Source: Clostridia bacterium (GTDB lineage: Bacteria; Bacillota; Clostridia; Oscillospirales; CAG-272). From it: a DNA stretch of 64,000 nt. The stretch lies in contig JAFVTI010000042.1 of NCBI GenBank assembly GCA_017503325.1, positions 52,595 to 116,594 on the forward strand, read 5' to 3'. Shown piece by piece: positions 51,277 through 60,100 of the stretch. The translations under genes were made by a program, and so were the position numbers. Every line of letters starts with the position of its first letter. Positions within the stretch are counted from its first letter, which is position 1. The notes beneath the pieces were generated by a model. That model was not told where the DNA came from and did no database searches. It saw nothing but the letters and a program-made list of their open reading frames with translations.

Positions 51277-51933
51277 TCACTCCCGGGCAATCAGACTGCA
51301 CACCGCGCGGTATGCATACACAATCACCATACCAAGCAGTACGCCGCCCACGATATCACTCAGCCAATGCACGCCGCCAAGCAAACGGCAGGCCACCGTG
51401 GCAACCGACACACCGTTCAAAAGACCGATCAGAACGTTGATCAGCACGCCTTTGCGTTGTCGGCTATGCAAATATGCCATACCCATCCCCGCAACCGCCG
51501 TGGCCAGCATGGCGTGGCTGGACGGATAAGACGCGGCAAGCTCTCCCCCGTCAAGCACGGGGCGGCAGTTTACAACAAAAACCTCAAAGAACACGTACGC
51601 AGCAGCCAGCAGCACAAGCCCGCCTGCCATAACGTAAAGCTCTTTGTCCGCGCGCAAAAATCCCTTGCGGCGAATGACCTGCACAAGTCCCGTGACGCCA
51701 AACGCGCCCACGGCTGCGATCATGCAAAGTCCGCAGACCTCGGAGACGGTCAACGCCGCCGCGCTCTGCCCGATCGCCTGCCATACCTTTTGGTTGATCG
51801 TGGCAAAGCCCACCTCTGCCCCGCTCTCGCCCGCCGCACGCACGTCCACGAACAAAAGACAAATTGTCAGCGCAATAAATGCCGCCAGCAGCACGCAGGC
51901 AACGATCAGATATATGTATCCCTGTTTTTTCAT
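51277..51933 (-). CDS. PAP2-family membrane phosphatase
   Basis: 218 residues; ATG at 51933 behind GAGAGG. About six membrane helices. The acid-phosphatase signature parts are NCRPVLDG (in place of KxxxxxxRP), SYPSSHAM (PSGH-type) near 137 and the third motif SRxxxxxHxxxD as CRLLGGVHWLSD near 185, with its His and Asp. The C1 Arg and C2/C3 His are present. Enzymes of this type dephosphorylate phosphatidic acid, undecaprenyl or phosphatidylglycerol phosphates on the outer membrane face. Single gene between the MITE and the two-component region. Confidence 0.88.
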   Translation of the reverse strand: MKKQGYIYLIVACVLLAAFIALTICLLFVDVRAAGESGAEVGFATINQKVWQAIGQSAAALTVSEVCGLCMIAAVGAFGVTGLVQVIRRKGFLRADKELYVMAGGLVLLAAAYVFFEVFVVNCRPVLDGGELAASYPSSHAMLATAVAGMGMAYLHSRQRKGVLINVLIGLLNGVSVATVACRLLGGVHWLSDIVGGVLLGMVIVYAYRAVCSLIARE

Positions 51934-52022
51934 GCAAGACCTCTCGTTTCATTTTCTTCATTATATCATACCTACCCCGATATGGCAAGAGAAATTTCCA
52001 TACCGTTGGTTGAATGAATAAT

Positions 52023-52035
52023 AAAACCTTAACAT
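52023..52035 (+). promoter_or_regulatory. 13-bp box upstream of 2-TM protein, candidate response-regulator site
   Basis: AAAACCTTAACAT, repeated exactly at 52545-52557 ahead of the response regulator gene. A -10-like TAAAAT lies at 52066-52071. Confidence 0.45.
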
Positions 52036-52103
52036 ATCGGCATCATTTTGCAAACATACGGGTGGTAAAATACTGCCATAACAAAGAAAAGAGGTATTTT
52101 ATC

Positions 52104-52472
52104 ATGAACAGAAACGATCAAGACTACATTGTCAGCAAAATCCGCACCGCATACACCCCCAAGCAGAAGGGCGACCTTGACGAGCTGCGCCGTCTTGACA
52201 CCCGGGTCAGACGTCCCGCGCAGGTATTCTCTTACGTATTCGGCTCAATTTCCGCCATCATCATGGGCGCGGGCATGAGCCTTGTGATGACCGATATCGC
52301 AGAAACTTTGGGCATTGCAAACGCACTTCCCATCGGCATCGCTATCGGTATTGTCGGCATGATCCTGGCCATTGTCAATTATCCGCTTCATAATGCGATC
52401 TTGAATTCTCGCAAGAAAAAGTACGCTCCCGCAATCCTTGCGCTGAGCGACAAGCTCTCCCGCGGCGAATAA
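52104..52472 (+). CDS. small 2-TM membrane protein, paralogue of 55219 gene
   Basis: 122 residues; ATG at 52104 behind AGAGGT. A charged N-terminal part with YTPKQKGDLDELRRLDTRVRRP leads into a helix FSYVFGSISAIIMGAGMSLVMT (about 44-65) and a second helix (about 75-98), then a basic tail. The block GALIMGAGMSxVMT and the preceding helix are shared with the protein at 55219, at the other end of the two-component operon. The family is common next to such systems in Clostridia but has no known function. It has its own terminator. Confidence 0.75.
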   Translation: MNRNDQDYIVSKIRTAYTPKQKGDLDELRRLDTRVRRPAQVFSYVFGSISAIIMGAGMSLVMTDIAETLGIANALPIGIAIGIVGMILAIVNYPLHNAILNSRKKKYAPAILALSDKLSRGE

Positions 52473-52478
52473 AATAAC

Positions 52479-52512
52479 ATGGAACAGAGCTCGCTCTGTT
52501 CCATACTTTTTG
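52479..52512 (+). terminator. terminator after 2-TM protein gene
   Basis: ATGGAACAGAGC (52479-52490) pairs with GCTCTGTTCCAT (52493-52504), then ACTTTTTG. Confidence 0.8.
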
Positions 52513-52544
52513 CAAGCATGGAACAATTCCGGGGAAATACTAAC

Positions 52545-52557
52545 AAAACCTTAACAT
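52545..52557 (+). promoter_or_regulatory. 13-bp box upstream of response regulator gene
   Basis: Second copy of AAAACCTTAACAT; here preceded by CTAACA, so that CTAACA and CTTAACA lie about one helical turn apart, as OmpR-type regulators like. A TAGAAT box follows at 52566-52571. Suggests autoregulation. Confidence 0.5.
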
Positions 52558-52604
52558 TTGTATGATAGAATCATGGTATATGCCAAGAATAAGGAGGTCT
52601 TTCT

Positions 52605-53276
52605 ATGTTTGCTATCCTTGTTGTGGAAGATGACGTGAGCTTAGGCAGAACGCTTTGCACCTTTCTTGACCGTAACGGCTACAGCGCGGTGCACTGCACA
52701 AGTGCGCAGGACGCCTATGACGCCATGTATAAGCAGATGTTTGATCTGATCATCTCGGATATCATGATGCCCGGCATCGACGGCTTTGAATTTGCCGAGA
52801 CCGTGCGCTCCTTGGATAAAAATATTCCCATTATTTTTATGACCGCGCGCGACGACCTGGGCTCCATGCAGCGCGGCTATCTGACTGGGGCTGACGACTA
52901 CGTGGTCAAGCCCGTGGATTTTAACGCCCTGCTTTTGCGCATCGGCGCGCTTTTGCGCCGCGCGGGCATTGCTGCGCAAAGAAAGCTGACCGTGGGCAAC
53001 TTTACCATTGACCTTGACGAGCGTACCGCCTACCTTGACGAGCAGGAGATTTCCTTGACCGCAAGAGAATTCAACATTCTCTACAAGCTGCTCTCCTACC
53101 CCAAAAAGACCTTTACCCGCACGCAGCTCATGGACGAATTCTGGGATGCGGACACGGCATCCGGTCCCCGCACCGTGGACGTTTACATGACCAAGCTGCG
53201 CGCCAAGCTTGCCGATTGCACCTCGTTTGAGATCGTGACCGTGCACGGACTTGGCTACAAGGCGGTGATCAAATGA
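52605..53276 (+). CDS. OmpR/PhoB-family response regulator
   Basis: 223 residues; ATG at 52605 behind AAGGAGG. Receiver domain (1-118) with VVEDD, phosphoacceptor Asp in LIISDIMMPGIDG (near 53), MTAR and the Lys in DDYVVKPVD; then a winged-helix DNA-binding domain (about 130-222, LTAREFNILYKLLSYPKKTFTRTQLMDEFWD...RTVDVYMTKLRAKL). It overlaps the sensor kinase gene by four bases. The candidate binding box at 52545 suggests autoregulation. Confidence 0.94.
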   Translation: MFAILVVEDDVSLGRTLCTFLDRNGYSAVHCTSAQDAYDAMYKQMFDLIISDIMMPGIDGFEFAETVRSLDKNIPIIFMTARDDLGSMQRGYLTGADDYVVKPVDFNALLLRIGALLRRAGIAAQRKLTVGNFTIDLDERTAYLDEQEISLTAREFNILYKLLSYPKKTFTRTQLMDEFWDADTASGPRTVDVYMTKLRAKLADCTSFEIVTVHGLGYKAVIK

Positions 53277-54325
53277 AAAAGGGCTTCGTTCACAGCGTCA
53301 CGGACTTTCTTTTGTCCTGCCTGATCTTTTTCGGGCTTGTGGGTGGCGTGGTCACGGCTACGTTTTACGTGTTCTTTGCCACCGTTTCGCTGCCCGAGGA
53401 GGATATCCGCGCGTTTGCACCCGTGGTGTTTGTCAACGTGGTGGTCATCTCGCTGATCTGCGCCATTGTGGATACCATCCGCCGCCGCGTAGCGGTCGAC
53501 CGACCCGCAAGGCGCATCCGCGAGGTGCTGGGGCGACTGGCTGCAGGCGACTTTTCGGCACGTATTCCACAACAGTACGTGCAACTCTCTCCCCCGCCCT
53601 TTGGCGAGATCGAGCAAAATATCAACAAGCTTGCAGACGAGCTTTCGGGCATTGAAACGCTGCGCGCCGACTTTATTTCCAACGTTTCGCACGAGATGAA
53701 AACGCCTCTCGCGGTCATCAGCAACTACGGCACACTCCTGCAAGACCCCGAGCTTGACGACCAGACGCGCATGGAATACGCAAAGCAGATCTCGCGCACC
53801 TCGCGCAGCCTTGCCTTGATGATGACCAACATCTTAAAGCTCAATCGGCTGGAAAACCAGCAGATCTACCCCCAAAAGCAGACCTTTGACCTTGGCGAGC
53901 AGCTTTGCGAATGTCTGCTCCAATACGAAGAGGTATGGGAGCGACGCAACATTTCGATCGAGACCGATATTGAGGATGAGGTGCTTGTCACAGAGGACGC
54001 AGAGCTGCTCTCCTTGGTCTGGAACAACCTGCTCTCCAACGCCTTCAAGTTTACCGAGGACGGCGGCACGGTCTCGCTCTTTATGCACAAGGACGGGGAT
54101 CGCGTAACCGTGTCCGTCAGTGACACCGGCTGCGGCATGACTCCCGAGACCGGCAAACACATCTTTGAAAAATTCTATCAGGGAGACACCTCCCACGCTA
54201 CCAAGGGCAACGGCCTTGGACTGACGCTGGTCAAGCGCGTGATCGACATCGTACAAGGCGAGATCCGCGTGCAAAGTCAGCCGGGCGTGGGCAGTACCTT
54301 CTCGGTCATTCTCTTTCTGAGGTAA
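53273..54325 (+). CDS. HAMP-containing sensor histidine kinase
   Basis: 350 residues; ATG at 53273 overlapping the regulator stop. Two membrane helices (about 9-32 and 46-64) with a short external loop of about 12 residues, too small for a ligand domain, so the signal may be sensed in the membrane. HAMP (about 66-115), HisKA with phospho-His in FISNVSHEMKTPLAV (near 140), then HATPase with NNLLSNAFKF (N box), SDTGCGMTP (G1) and GNGLGLTL (G2). Small-loop kinases of this sort often report cell-envelope stress; the adjacent multi-pass protein could be part of the sensor. Confidence 0.93.
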   Translation: MKKGFVHSVTDFLLSCLIFFGLVGGVVTATFYVFFATVSLPEEDIRAFAPVVFVNVVVISLICAIVDTIRRRVAVDRPARRIREVLGRLAAGDFSARIPQQYVQLSPPPFGEIEQNINKLADELSGIETLRADFISNVSHEMKTPLAVISNYGTLLQDPELDDQTRMEYAKQISRTSRSLALMMTNILKLNRLENQQIYPQKQTFDLGEQLCECLLQYEEVWERRNISIETDIEDEVLVTEDAELLSLVWNNLLSNAFKFTEDGGTVSLFMHKDGDRVTVSVSDTGCGMTPETGKHIFEKFYQGDTSHATKGNGLGLTLVKRVIDIVQGEIRVQSQPGVGSTFSVILFLR

Positions 54326-54329
54326 CGAT

Positions 54330-55232
54330 ATGAAACACAAGCTCAAAAAGATCGGACTTCACATGCTCTATCCGCACCCGCTGCTGATCCTTCTGTTTGC
54401 AGCGATCTCTGCGGTGCTGCTGACCGTCACCTTTATGAGAGGACGCTCCGAGCACCCCGTGGCTTACGTGACGTATGTGTTCTCGTTCTATTCGCTCACG
54501 GTTGCATGCATGCGCATCCCCACCGTCATCCGATTTTTCAAGAATTTCAAGAAAAACAACAAATACCTGGCGCGATATTCGGATGACGCCACGCTGCGCA
54601 TCAAGATCTCGCTTTACGGCAACTTTGCCTATAACGCAGCCTATGCCGTGTTCCATCTGGCGCTTGCCCTTTGGCATTCCTCGCTTTGGTACTTTGCCTT
54701 TGCCGCGTATTATATCATGCTTGCCGTCATGCGACTTTTTCTCTTGCGTGACGTGCATGCCACCGCCCCCGATCAGGCGCCTGGTGCACAATGGCGCCGC
54801 TACCGCTTTTGCGGCATCATGCTGGTGATCATGAACCTGGCTCTTGCGATCATCGTATGGAGGATCAACGTGCAAGGTGCCCATACCACGCATCACCAGA
54901 TCACCACCATTGCCATGGCTGCCTCAACCTTTACGCTCATGACCATGGCCATCGTCAACGTGGTCAGATACAGCAAATTCAAAAGTCCGCTCTTCTCTGC
55001 CGCCAAGACCATCAGCCTTGCCACCTCGGCCGTTTCCATGCTGACGCTGGAAACTGCAATGCTCAACGCCTTTGGCTCTGCTGAAGATCAGCAATTCAAC
55101 GAGCTGATGCCTCTTTTGACAGGCTTTGCCGTGACTGCCTTTATCCTGGGCATGGGCATTTATATGATCATTCTTGCAAACAAGAGGATCAAGAAAATTC
55201 AAATGATGGAGAATCAACGTGAATCAGAATAA
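54330..55232 (+). CDS. hypothetical multi-pass membrane protein of the two-component operon
   Basis: 300 residues; ATG at 54330, four bases after the kinase stop. Seven or eight hydrophobic helices cover about 15-285 (for example LLILLFAAISAVLLTV, YVTYVFSFYSLTVA, FHLALALWHSSLWYFAFAAYYIML, TGFAVTAFILGMGIYMIIL). Short basic loops suggest the N-terminus is inside. No transport or enzyme motif is recognised. Its place in the operon makes it a likely effector or accessory sensor of the kinase. Confidence 0.75.
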   Translation: MKHKLKKIGLHMLYPHPLLILLFAAISAVLLTVTFMRGRSEHPVAYVTYVFSFYSLTVACMRIPTVIRFFKNFKKNNKYLARYSDDATLRIKISLYGNFAYNAAYAVFHLALALWHSSLWYFAFAAYYIMLAVMRLFLLRDVHATAPDQAPGAQWRRYRFCGIMLVIMNLALAIIVWRINVQGAHTTHHQITTIAMAASTFTLMTMAIVNVVRYSKFKSPLFSAAKTISLATSAVSMLTLETAMLNAFGSAEDQQFNELMPLLTGFAVTAFILGMGIYMIILANKRIKKIQMMENQRESE

Positions 55233-55641
55233 CGATCAACAGGAATTTATATACACGTACAGCGCCAAGGATCAAAGCGAGATCGATCGCATCCGTCAAA
55301 AATATACGACCAATCCCAAGGACGATAAGATCAAGCGTTTGCACGATCTGGACGCAAGCGTGCACAGCCGCGCAAGTGCCGCTTCGATTGCGGTCGGAAC
55401 GGTTGGCGCCTTGATCATGGGCGCGGGCATGAGCATAGTCATGACCGAGTTCGGACAGTTTTTCGGGCTTGGTGCGTTTACTGCCCCCATTGGCATTGCG
55501 ATCGGCGTTGTGGGCTTGGCCATTGCCATTTGCGCATACCCGCTCTATCGCACCGTCAGCGAGCGCAGAAGAAAAAAGATCGCCCCCGAGATCCTCTCGC
55601 TGCTTGAAGAGCTGGATCGGGAGAATGGAAAAAAGGACTGA
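55219..55641 (+). CDS. 2-TM membrane protein, paralogue of 52104 gene
   Basis: 140 residues; ATG at 55219, overlapping the previous gene by 14 bases in another frame. It has a longer charged N-terminus than its paralogue (QEFIYTYSAKDQSEIDRIRQKYTTNPKDDKIKRLHDLDASV) and then two helices with the shared block GALIMGAGMSIVMTEFG. The tail RRRKKIAPEILSLLEELDRENGKKD parallels RKKKYAPAILALSDKL of the other copy. The two copies bracket the two-component system. Function unknown. Confidence 0.78.
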   Translation: MNQNNDQQEFIYTYSAKDQSEIDRIRQKYTTNPKDDKIKRLHDLDASVHSRASAASIAVGTVGALIMGAGMSIVMTEFGQFFGLGAFTAPIGIAIGVVGLAIAICAYPLYRTVSERRRKKIAPEILSLLEELDRENGKKD

Positions 55642-55661
55642 GAAAATTCTCAGTCCTTTTT
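55630..55661. terminator. bidirectional terminator
   Basis: AAAAAGGACTGAG (55630-55642) pairs with CTCAGTCCTTTTT (55649-55661). It serves the two-component operon and the convergent phosphodiester glycosidase gene. Confidence 0.88.
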
Positions 55662-55665
55662 CATA

Positions 55666-57891
55666 TCAACCTCTGCGCTTTTTGATCATGACTGCGCCAA
55701 GGGTGATGCAAGCAATGACCAATGCGCCGCCGAATACCGCGGAATTGCATCCGCCTTTATCCTCGGGCGCGGTACTCTGCTCGGGTACCTGCACCGCAGG
55801 AGCTTGGGTCTGTGCTTGGGTAACAGGCTCGGTGGTTTGCTCGGTAGGAGCTTCGGTGACAGGCTCTGTGACCTCCTCGGTCGAATCGGCAGGCGCGGGC
55901 ACGACCACGTTTTCAATGGTCAAAAAGTGCAAGGCCTTATCGTCCGCACCGGGCGTCAGAGCGAAGGACACAGTCACGGTCTGCCCCTTATATTCGCTCA
56001 GATCCACGCCCACGTTCTCAAACATGGCATGTCCTGCGGAGGCCGTCTTGATCCAGCCGTTGGCCATGACCTGCTCTACAAGCGCGGCGGGAGCGTCTGC
56101 ATACGTGCCGCCCTTGACTTCATACCAGGTCTTTTGATCCAGCGAATACAGAATTCTCTTCTGCGAGCCGTTTGCAAAGGCATAGCCGCTGATGGTCAGC
56201 ATGCAGTCCTCGCCCAGCGTCAGAGTCGAGCCGTCCAGCGTTGCGGGCTGACGCGCCTCACTCTCCTTTTGCTCAGCAGACCAATCCGAGCTGTAACCCG
56301 GATTTCTCATGCCCACAAGCTCGGTGTAAGGATCGTCCGTACCGTTCACACCCTTGCCATTGACGTACGAAACGTCGCCAACGTAGTAATAAGACCAGGA
56401 AGGATCGCCCTCGAGATGCGGACCGCTCGTATCCTCCACCTCGCCGGTCGAGGAGTTCAGCCCCAAGCCATCCAAGAATCTGATGCCCTCTTTTTCGCTG
56501 TTGGTCACCGGGACGTCCTGCCCGCTGCACCAGACGCCAAGGCCGCTGATAACCGGACGCACCTCGTTCTTGCCGTCCGACGCTGCAGTTCTTCTGACAA
56601 AGCTCTCATCCTCCAGGGTGACCATCTGGGTCGATCCGCCGCCGTCAAACATGATGGCCGTATAGCAGCCAAGCTCCTCCACAAGCTCCTGCATATTCTT
56701 CATGCGGCAGGCGGCGCGCGCACCGTCAGCCTGCGTCGTGGTGGCGATCAGCATGATCGTGCCGTCCTTCTTGATGCCGACAATGGTGCAGGGATAATTG
56801 GTATCCAGCTCCTGTCCCTTATGCACACCCTTTTCGATCAGCGTATAGAAGCCGCCGGTCGCTTCCTTGACGCTGTACCATTCCGAGGTCTCGCTCAGGC
56901 GCATCTTGTCCGAGGTCACCGAGCACGTAAACTCCACGGTGTCACCCACGGCATACTTGCCCTTCTGCTCGTCGATGGCCTTGCCTCTGGCAGAAATGAC
57001 CACGGTGCGCGCATCCAGCGCAGGTCTCTCACTCGTATCACCGCTCTCAAAGATATGCGTGACCTTTCCCGTAACCGTATCGCCGATCCCGAACGCGGTG
57101 GTACCGAAGGGCGTATTGATCGAGCAGTAGAGATAGATCTCGTACGCATCCTCGTACGCCATGGACTCGCCCACACGGTGGTTATAGAGAATGGTGGAAT
57201 TGGGTGCGGGAAGGCGGTTAAGGCCTGCGGCCTTGGTCTTCTGCCCTGCGGTGGTATTCTCGATCTCAATAGAAACGGAAGGACAGCCGATCACAGCCGT
57301 GCCATCCTCCTTAACGCCGAAGATCGGCTGGTTGGCAGCAGGCGTGCCGCGCTCTGCGTTATCGTTCTTGGCAAGATAGTTCTCGTCCGAGATCTGTGCC
57401 GTTGCCCACAGCTCACCGCCCTTGATCAAAAGTCCTCTGGAAACGGAAACGTGCTTGACGGCAGGTCCCGTGGCGGCAACGCCGTCACCATCGTAGTCGG
57501 TGTGGTACACGATCCAGGGATCACCGTTCATGGCAGCAACAAACATGCCCTGCGAGGATCGGTCGTTGCCTCTCATAGCCGCGTCCGCCATGGTGGTCCG
57601 CTCCCAGGTATAGCTGCCGCAGTTGAGCACCTTCAGAGCTACGTTGGGGTTATTGGGATCTATCTCAATGACGTTGACAAGACCCGCTACGCTGTCGGCA
57701 TACACCGAGCCCGCGGAGAGCGCATACTGGGTCAGATACACGCCCGTGCCCTGCCCGCGGATCTTGATCTCCTCGGTCGCGCTCTTTTCCGTGCCCGTGG
57801 GCCCGTTGGCCGCATGGACCGCTGCGGATACAGCCGCGATCAGCATCAGCGTACACAGACAAATTGACAAGATTTTTGCATAGATTCTCAT
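55666..57891 (-). CDS. secreted phosphodiester glycosidase family protein with C-terminal membrane anchor
   Basis: 741 residues; ATG at 57891 behind AAAGGAAA. Signal peptide 1-28 (ends AVHAA). The catalytic domain, about 45-490, has the NAGPA/phosphodiester-glycosidase marks AAMNGDPW near 118 and the terminal YTAIMFDGGGSTQMV near 423-437 followed by RPVISGLGVWC. Members remove N-acetylglucosamine or other sugars from phosphodiester links, such as in wall polymers. A further beta domain (about 530-670) and a Thr/Glu/Pro-rich stalk lead to GGCNSAVFGGALVIACITLGAVM plus KKRRG as anchor. It is 42 bases downstream of the GH78 gene and co-transcribed with it. Confidence 0.85.
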   Translation of the reverse strand: MRIYAKILSICLCTLMLIAAVSAAVHAANGPTGTEKSATEEIKIRGQGTGVYLTQYALSAGSVYADSVAGLVNVIEIDPNNPNVALKVLNCGSYTWERTTMADAAMRGNDRSSQGMFVAAMNGDPWIVYHTDYDGDGVAATGPAVKHVSVSRGLLIKGGELWATAQISDENYLAKNDNAERGTPAANQPIFGVKEDGTAVIGCPSVSIEIENTTAGQKTKAAGLNRLPAPNSTILYNHRVGESMAYEDAYEIYLYCSINTPFGTTAFGIGDTVTGKVTHIFESGDTSERPALDARTVVISARGKAIDEQKGKYAVGDTVEFTCSVTSDKMRLSETSEWYSVKEATGGFYTLIEKGVHKGQELDTNYPCTIVGIKKDGTIMLIATTTQADGARAACRMKNMQELVEELGCYTAIMFDGGGSTQMVTLEDESFVRRTAASDGKNEVRPVISGLGVWCSGQDVPVTNSEKEGIRFLDGLGLNSSTGEVEDTSGPHLEGDPSWSYYYVGDVSYVNGKGVNGTDDPYTELVGMRNPGYSSDWSAEQKESEARQPATLDGSTLTLGEDCMLTISGYAFANGSQKRILYSLDQKTWYEVKGGTYADAPAALVEQVMANGWIKTASAGHAMFENVGVDLSEYKGQTVTVSFALTPGADDKALHFLTIENVVVPAPADSTEEVTEPVTEAPTEQTTEPVTQAQTQAPAVQVPEQSTAPEDKGGCNSAVFGGALVIACITLGAVMIKKRRG

Positions 57892-57933
57892 GATATTTTT
57901 CCTTTCCGTTTATATACGATTTTATTGAATGCT

Positions 57934-59925
57934 TTAATACACGCGAATATTCTCAGCAAACACGATCAGGGGTGCACTTGCCCAAGGGTGGAACAGGCTG
58001 GTGTTCCACTTTTGCTCCTTGCCCCATGCTTCAAAGGTGGTTGTAGCCCCCTCGTCCAGCATCAGCAGCCAGCAGGCGGGATCGGTGGCAAGGCGCACCG
58101 CGTCCTCATACCGATCATGACCCACCAATGCCGCCAACGCAAAATACGCCATGTAAACGCCCATGGCAGAAAGTCCCTTTTGCACAATGAAGTCGCCAAG
58201 GCGGGTGCACAAATCCTTATCCCGTGTGCCGATATCAAACAGCAGCGGCAAAAGATTGGAATGCACGGACACATGGCTGCTGCCGGGCGCGTCCACGTAA
58301 AGCCCCAATTCGGGAGAATAAAAGGTCTTGACAAACGCATCCTTGACCCGTTCGGTCATGCCTGTCGCGGGCTTGCCGAGAATGGCGTACAGCTCGTCCA
58401 TGGCCCCAAGACAGCCGCACCAAAAGGCGTTGATGACGTTGTGCACACCGCTCGGCACGCCGTCCGAGGGCAGCTCGAAATCATAGCCGTCGCGCAAATT
58501 GGCAGGCCAGTCGACCAAATTCCACTTGTCGCTCACGCCGTCAAGCAAGCCGTCGGCATTTGCGTAGCGCAAAAAGTATTGATACAGCCCGGTTGCATAC
58601 GGCTCAACCTCGCGCACAAATGCAACGTCGCCGTCCATGGCGTACACCCAGCACACCAGCGCGGGAAATTGCAAGGAATAATCCGCGATCTCCTGCATAT
58701 ACGAGCTTGTGGACACAGCCATAAGCCCGGGACAGATACAGGACGTGGCGCAGAAATCACGTATCGCCTTTTTGATCATGGCCGTATCCCCCGTCAAGGT
58801 CGCCTGCGCGCGGGCAGAGATGGCCACGTCGCCTAAATATTGTCCCTTTTCGCGCGTGGGGCAATCGGGAAAGACCTCCTGCACGCCATACTTGACCGTG
58901 TCCGCGCACAGGCGCAAAACGCGCGTTAGCGCAGCATTCTCGGTGGGATACTCTGCGCGCTCGACGCAGGGATAATGCCGCACGATCATGGCCGCATCGA
59001 TCAGCTTTGCTCCTTCGGGCAACAGCACCTCGGCATAGCGGAAGGCCTTGTAATCAAACTGATCCAGCGTATCCCTGCCGCCCGAGAGCACCCACTGCTC
59101 CTCATACGTGCAGTTGCAGCGCATCGCATACCGCGCCCTGCCCTGCCCGTCAAGCTCCTCGGCGCAGCGCACGCGCACCACGTCGCCCGCCAAGCCCTTG
59201 ACGCTCAGCGCAAGATACCCGACCGCCTCGCGGCCAAAGTCCAACAGTACGCCACCCTCTACCGGAGAAACGCGTGCGGGCTGTGTGCGATACACGTCAA
59301 GCTGTGCGGTGGGCTGCCTATGCATGACGTAGTCGGCAGATGCAAAAATTGCAGCGTGCTGCCACGCGGAATCGTCAAAATCGGGCTGTGCAAAGCCCAC
59401 CTCGGGCGCGCGGCTGTCATACCGCTCCAAAAACGCGGTGTCGTAGCCCACCTTACCCGTAGCAGTATAGGCAGTATGATCGGCACACAGCCAATCCGTG
59501 TCGCTGACAAGCACCTGCTTGCCGTCCAGGTACAGATCGAAATACATCATGTGCCGCCCCTCGCCCGACACCCACACGCGATTGACAAGGCCTTGGTACA
59601 GCGTGTGCAGCGCAAAGGTATTTTCACCCTCGCCCAGATATTCGGTCACGTCGATCTCGTTATAAAAATAATTCTGCGGATATGACGGCGCAGGGCCCAT
59701 GGTCACAAAGCGGCCGCCGATATAAAGCTTGTAGTAATCGTCTGCAGAGACGCGCAGCACCGCCTTTTCAAACGCGGGCAGCACGGCCTTGCGGCGGTAC
59801 AGAATGTGCCTGTTTTGCAGCGCGGGGGCCTGCACCATGGGCGCATGCTCGCCAAACTGCTTATGAAAAGGGTTTTGCGGCACAACAGCGGCAAAATCGG
59901 GATGACAGATGAATAAGGGTTGCAT
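57934..59925 (-). CDS. GH78 alpha-L-rhamnosidase-like enzyme
   Basis: 663 residues; ATG at 59925 behind CGGAGGAG. N-terminal beta domains (about 35-300) with VSADDYYKLYIGGRFVTMGPAPSYPQNYFYNEIDVT are those of GH78. The (alpha/alpha)6 barrel has the acid cluster EVFPDCPTREKGQYLGD (near 345) and, near the end, TTTFEAWGKEQKWNTSLFHPWASAP, where the Glu fits the catalytic base. GH78 enzymes invert alpha-L-rhamnosides. No signal peptide, so it works on imported substrate. It is shorter than typical GH78 (about 900). The promoter carries a palindromic operator, so sugar-dependent repression is likely. Confidence 0.87.
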   Translation of the reverse strand: MQPLFICHPDFAAVVPQNPFHKQFGEHAPMVQAPALQNRHILYRRKAVLPAFEKAVLRVSADDYYKLYIGGRFVTMGPAPSYPQNYFYNEIDVTEYLGEGENTFALHTLYQGLVNRVWVSGEGRHMMYFDLYLDGKQVLVSDTDWLCADHTAYTATGKVGYDTAFLERYDSRAPEVGFAQPDFDDSAWQHAAIFASADYVMHRQPTAQLDVYRTQPARVSPVEGGVLLDFGREAVGYLALSVKGLAGDVVRVRCAEELDGQGRARYAMRCNCTYEEQWVLSGGRDTLDQFDYKAFRYAEVLLPEGAKLIDAAMIVRHYPCVERAEYPTENAALTRVLRLCADTVKYGVQEVFPDCPTREKGQYLGDVAISARAQATLTGDTAMIKKAIRDFCATSCICPGLMAVSTSSYMQEIADYSLQFPALVCWVYAMDGDVAFVREVEPYATGLYQYFLRYANADGLLDGVSDKWNLVDWPANLRDGYDFELPSDGVPSGVHNVINAFWCGCLGAMDELYAILGKPATGMTERVKDAFVKTFYSPELGLYVDAPGSSHVSVHSNLLPLLFDIGTRDKDLCTRLGDFIVQKGLSAMGVYMAYFALAALVGHDRYEDAVRLATDPACWLLMLDEGATTTFEAWGKEQKWNTSLFHPWASAPLIVFAENIRVY

Positions 59926-60027
59926 ACTCTCCTCCGTTTCGGGTCAAAACAAACACCCTTGCTTATACAGACGCAAAAAAATCGCAAAAGTCTATTGCTT
60001 TTCGAAAAAAAATTTTTTATTTAATTT

Positions 60028-60056
60028 ATTATAACATAACCGCAAACGGTTTGCAA
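60028..60056 (-). promoter_or_regulatory. promoter and palindromic operator of the GH78 operon
   Basis: Minus strand TTGCAA (60051-60056), 17 bp, TATAAT (60028-60033). The perfect palindrome GCAAAC-G-GTTTGC (60042-60054) overlaps the -35 and spacer, a typical LacI-family repressor position. The ten bases 60041-60050 recur in the promoter at 17684-17693. Confidence 0.72.
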
Positions 60057-60068
60057 GAGAAATTAAAG

Positions 60069-60092
60069 GCGGCACCGCTTTTGCGGTGCCGC
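60069..60092 (-). terminator. terminator of the sigma/anti-sigma operon
   Basis: GCGGCACCGC (60069-60078) pairs with GCGGTGCCGC (60083-60092); CTTTAATTT follows on the minus strand, just after the anti-sigma gene stop. Confidence 0.72.
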
Positions 60093-60100
60093 TCATTTTG

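Noticed and set aside
55804..57867. 687-codon open frame opposite the phosphodiester glycosidase
   Set aside because: Low-complexity Arg/His/Ala-rich translation with no domain; the minus-strand gene has signal peptide, catalytic motifs and ribosome site.
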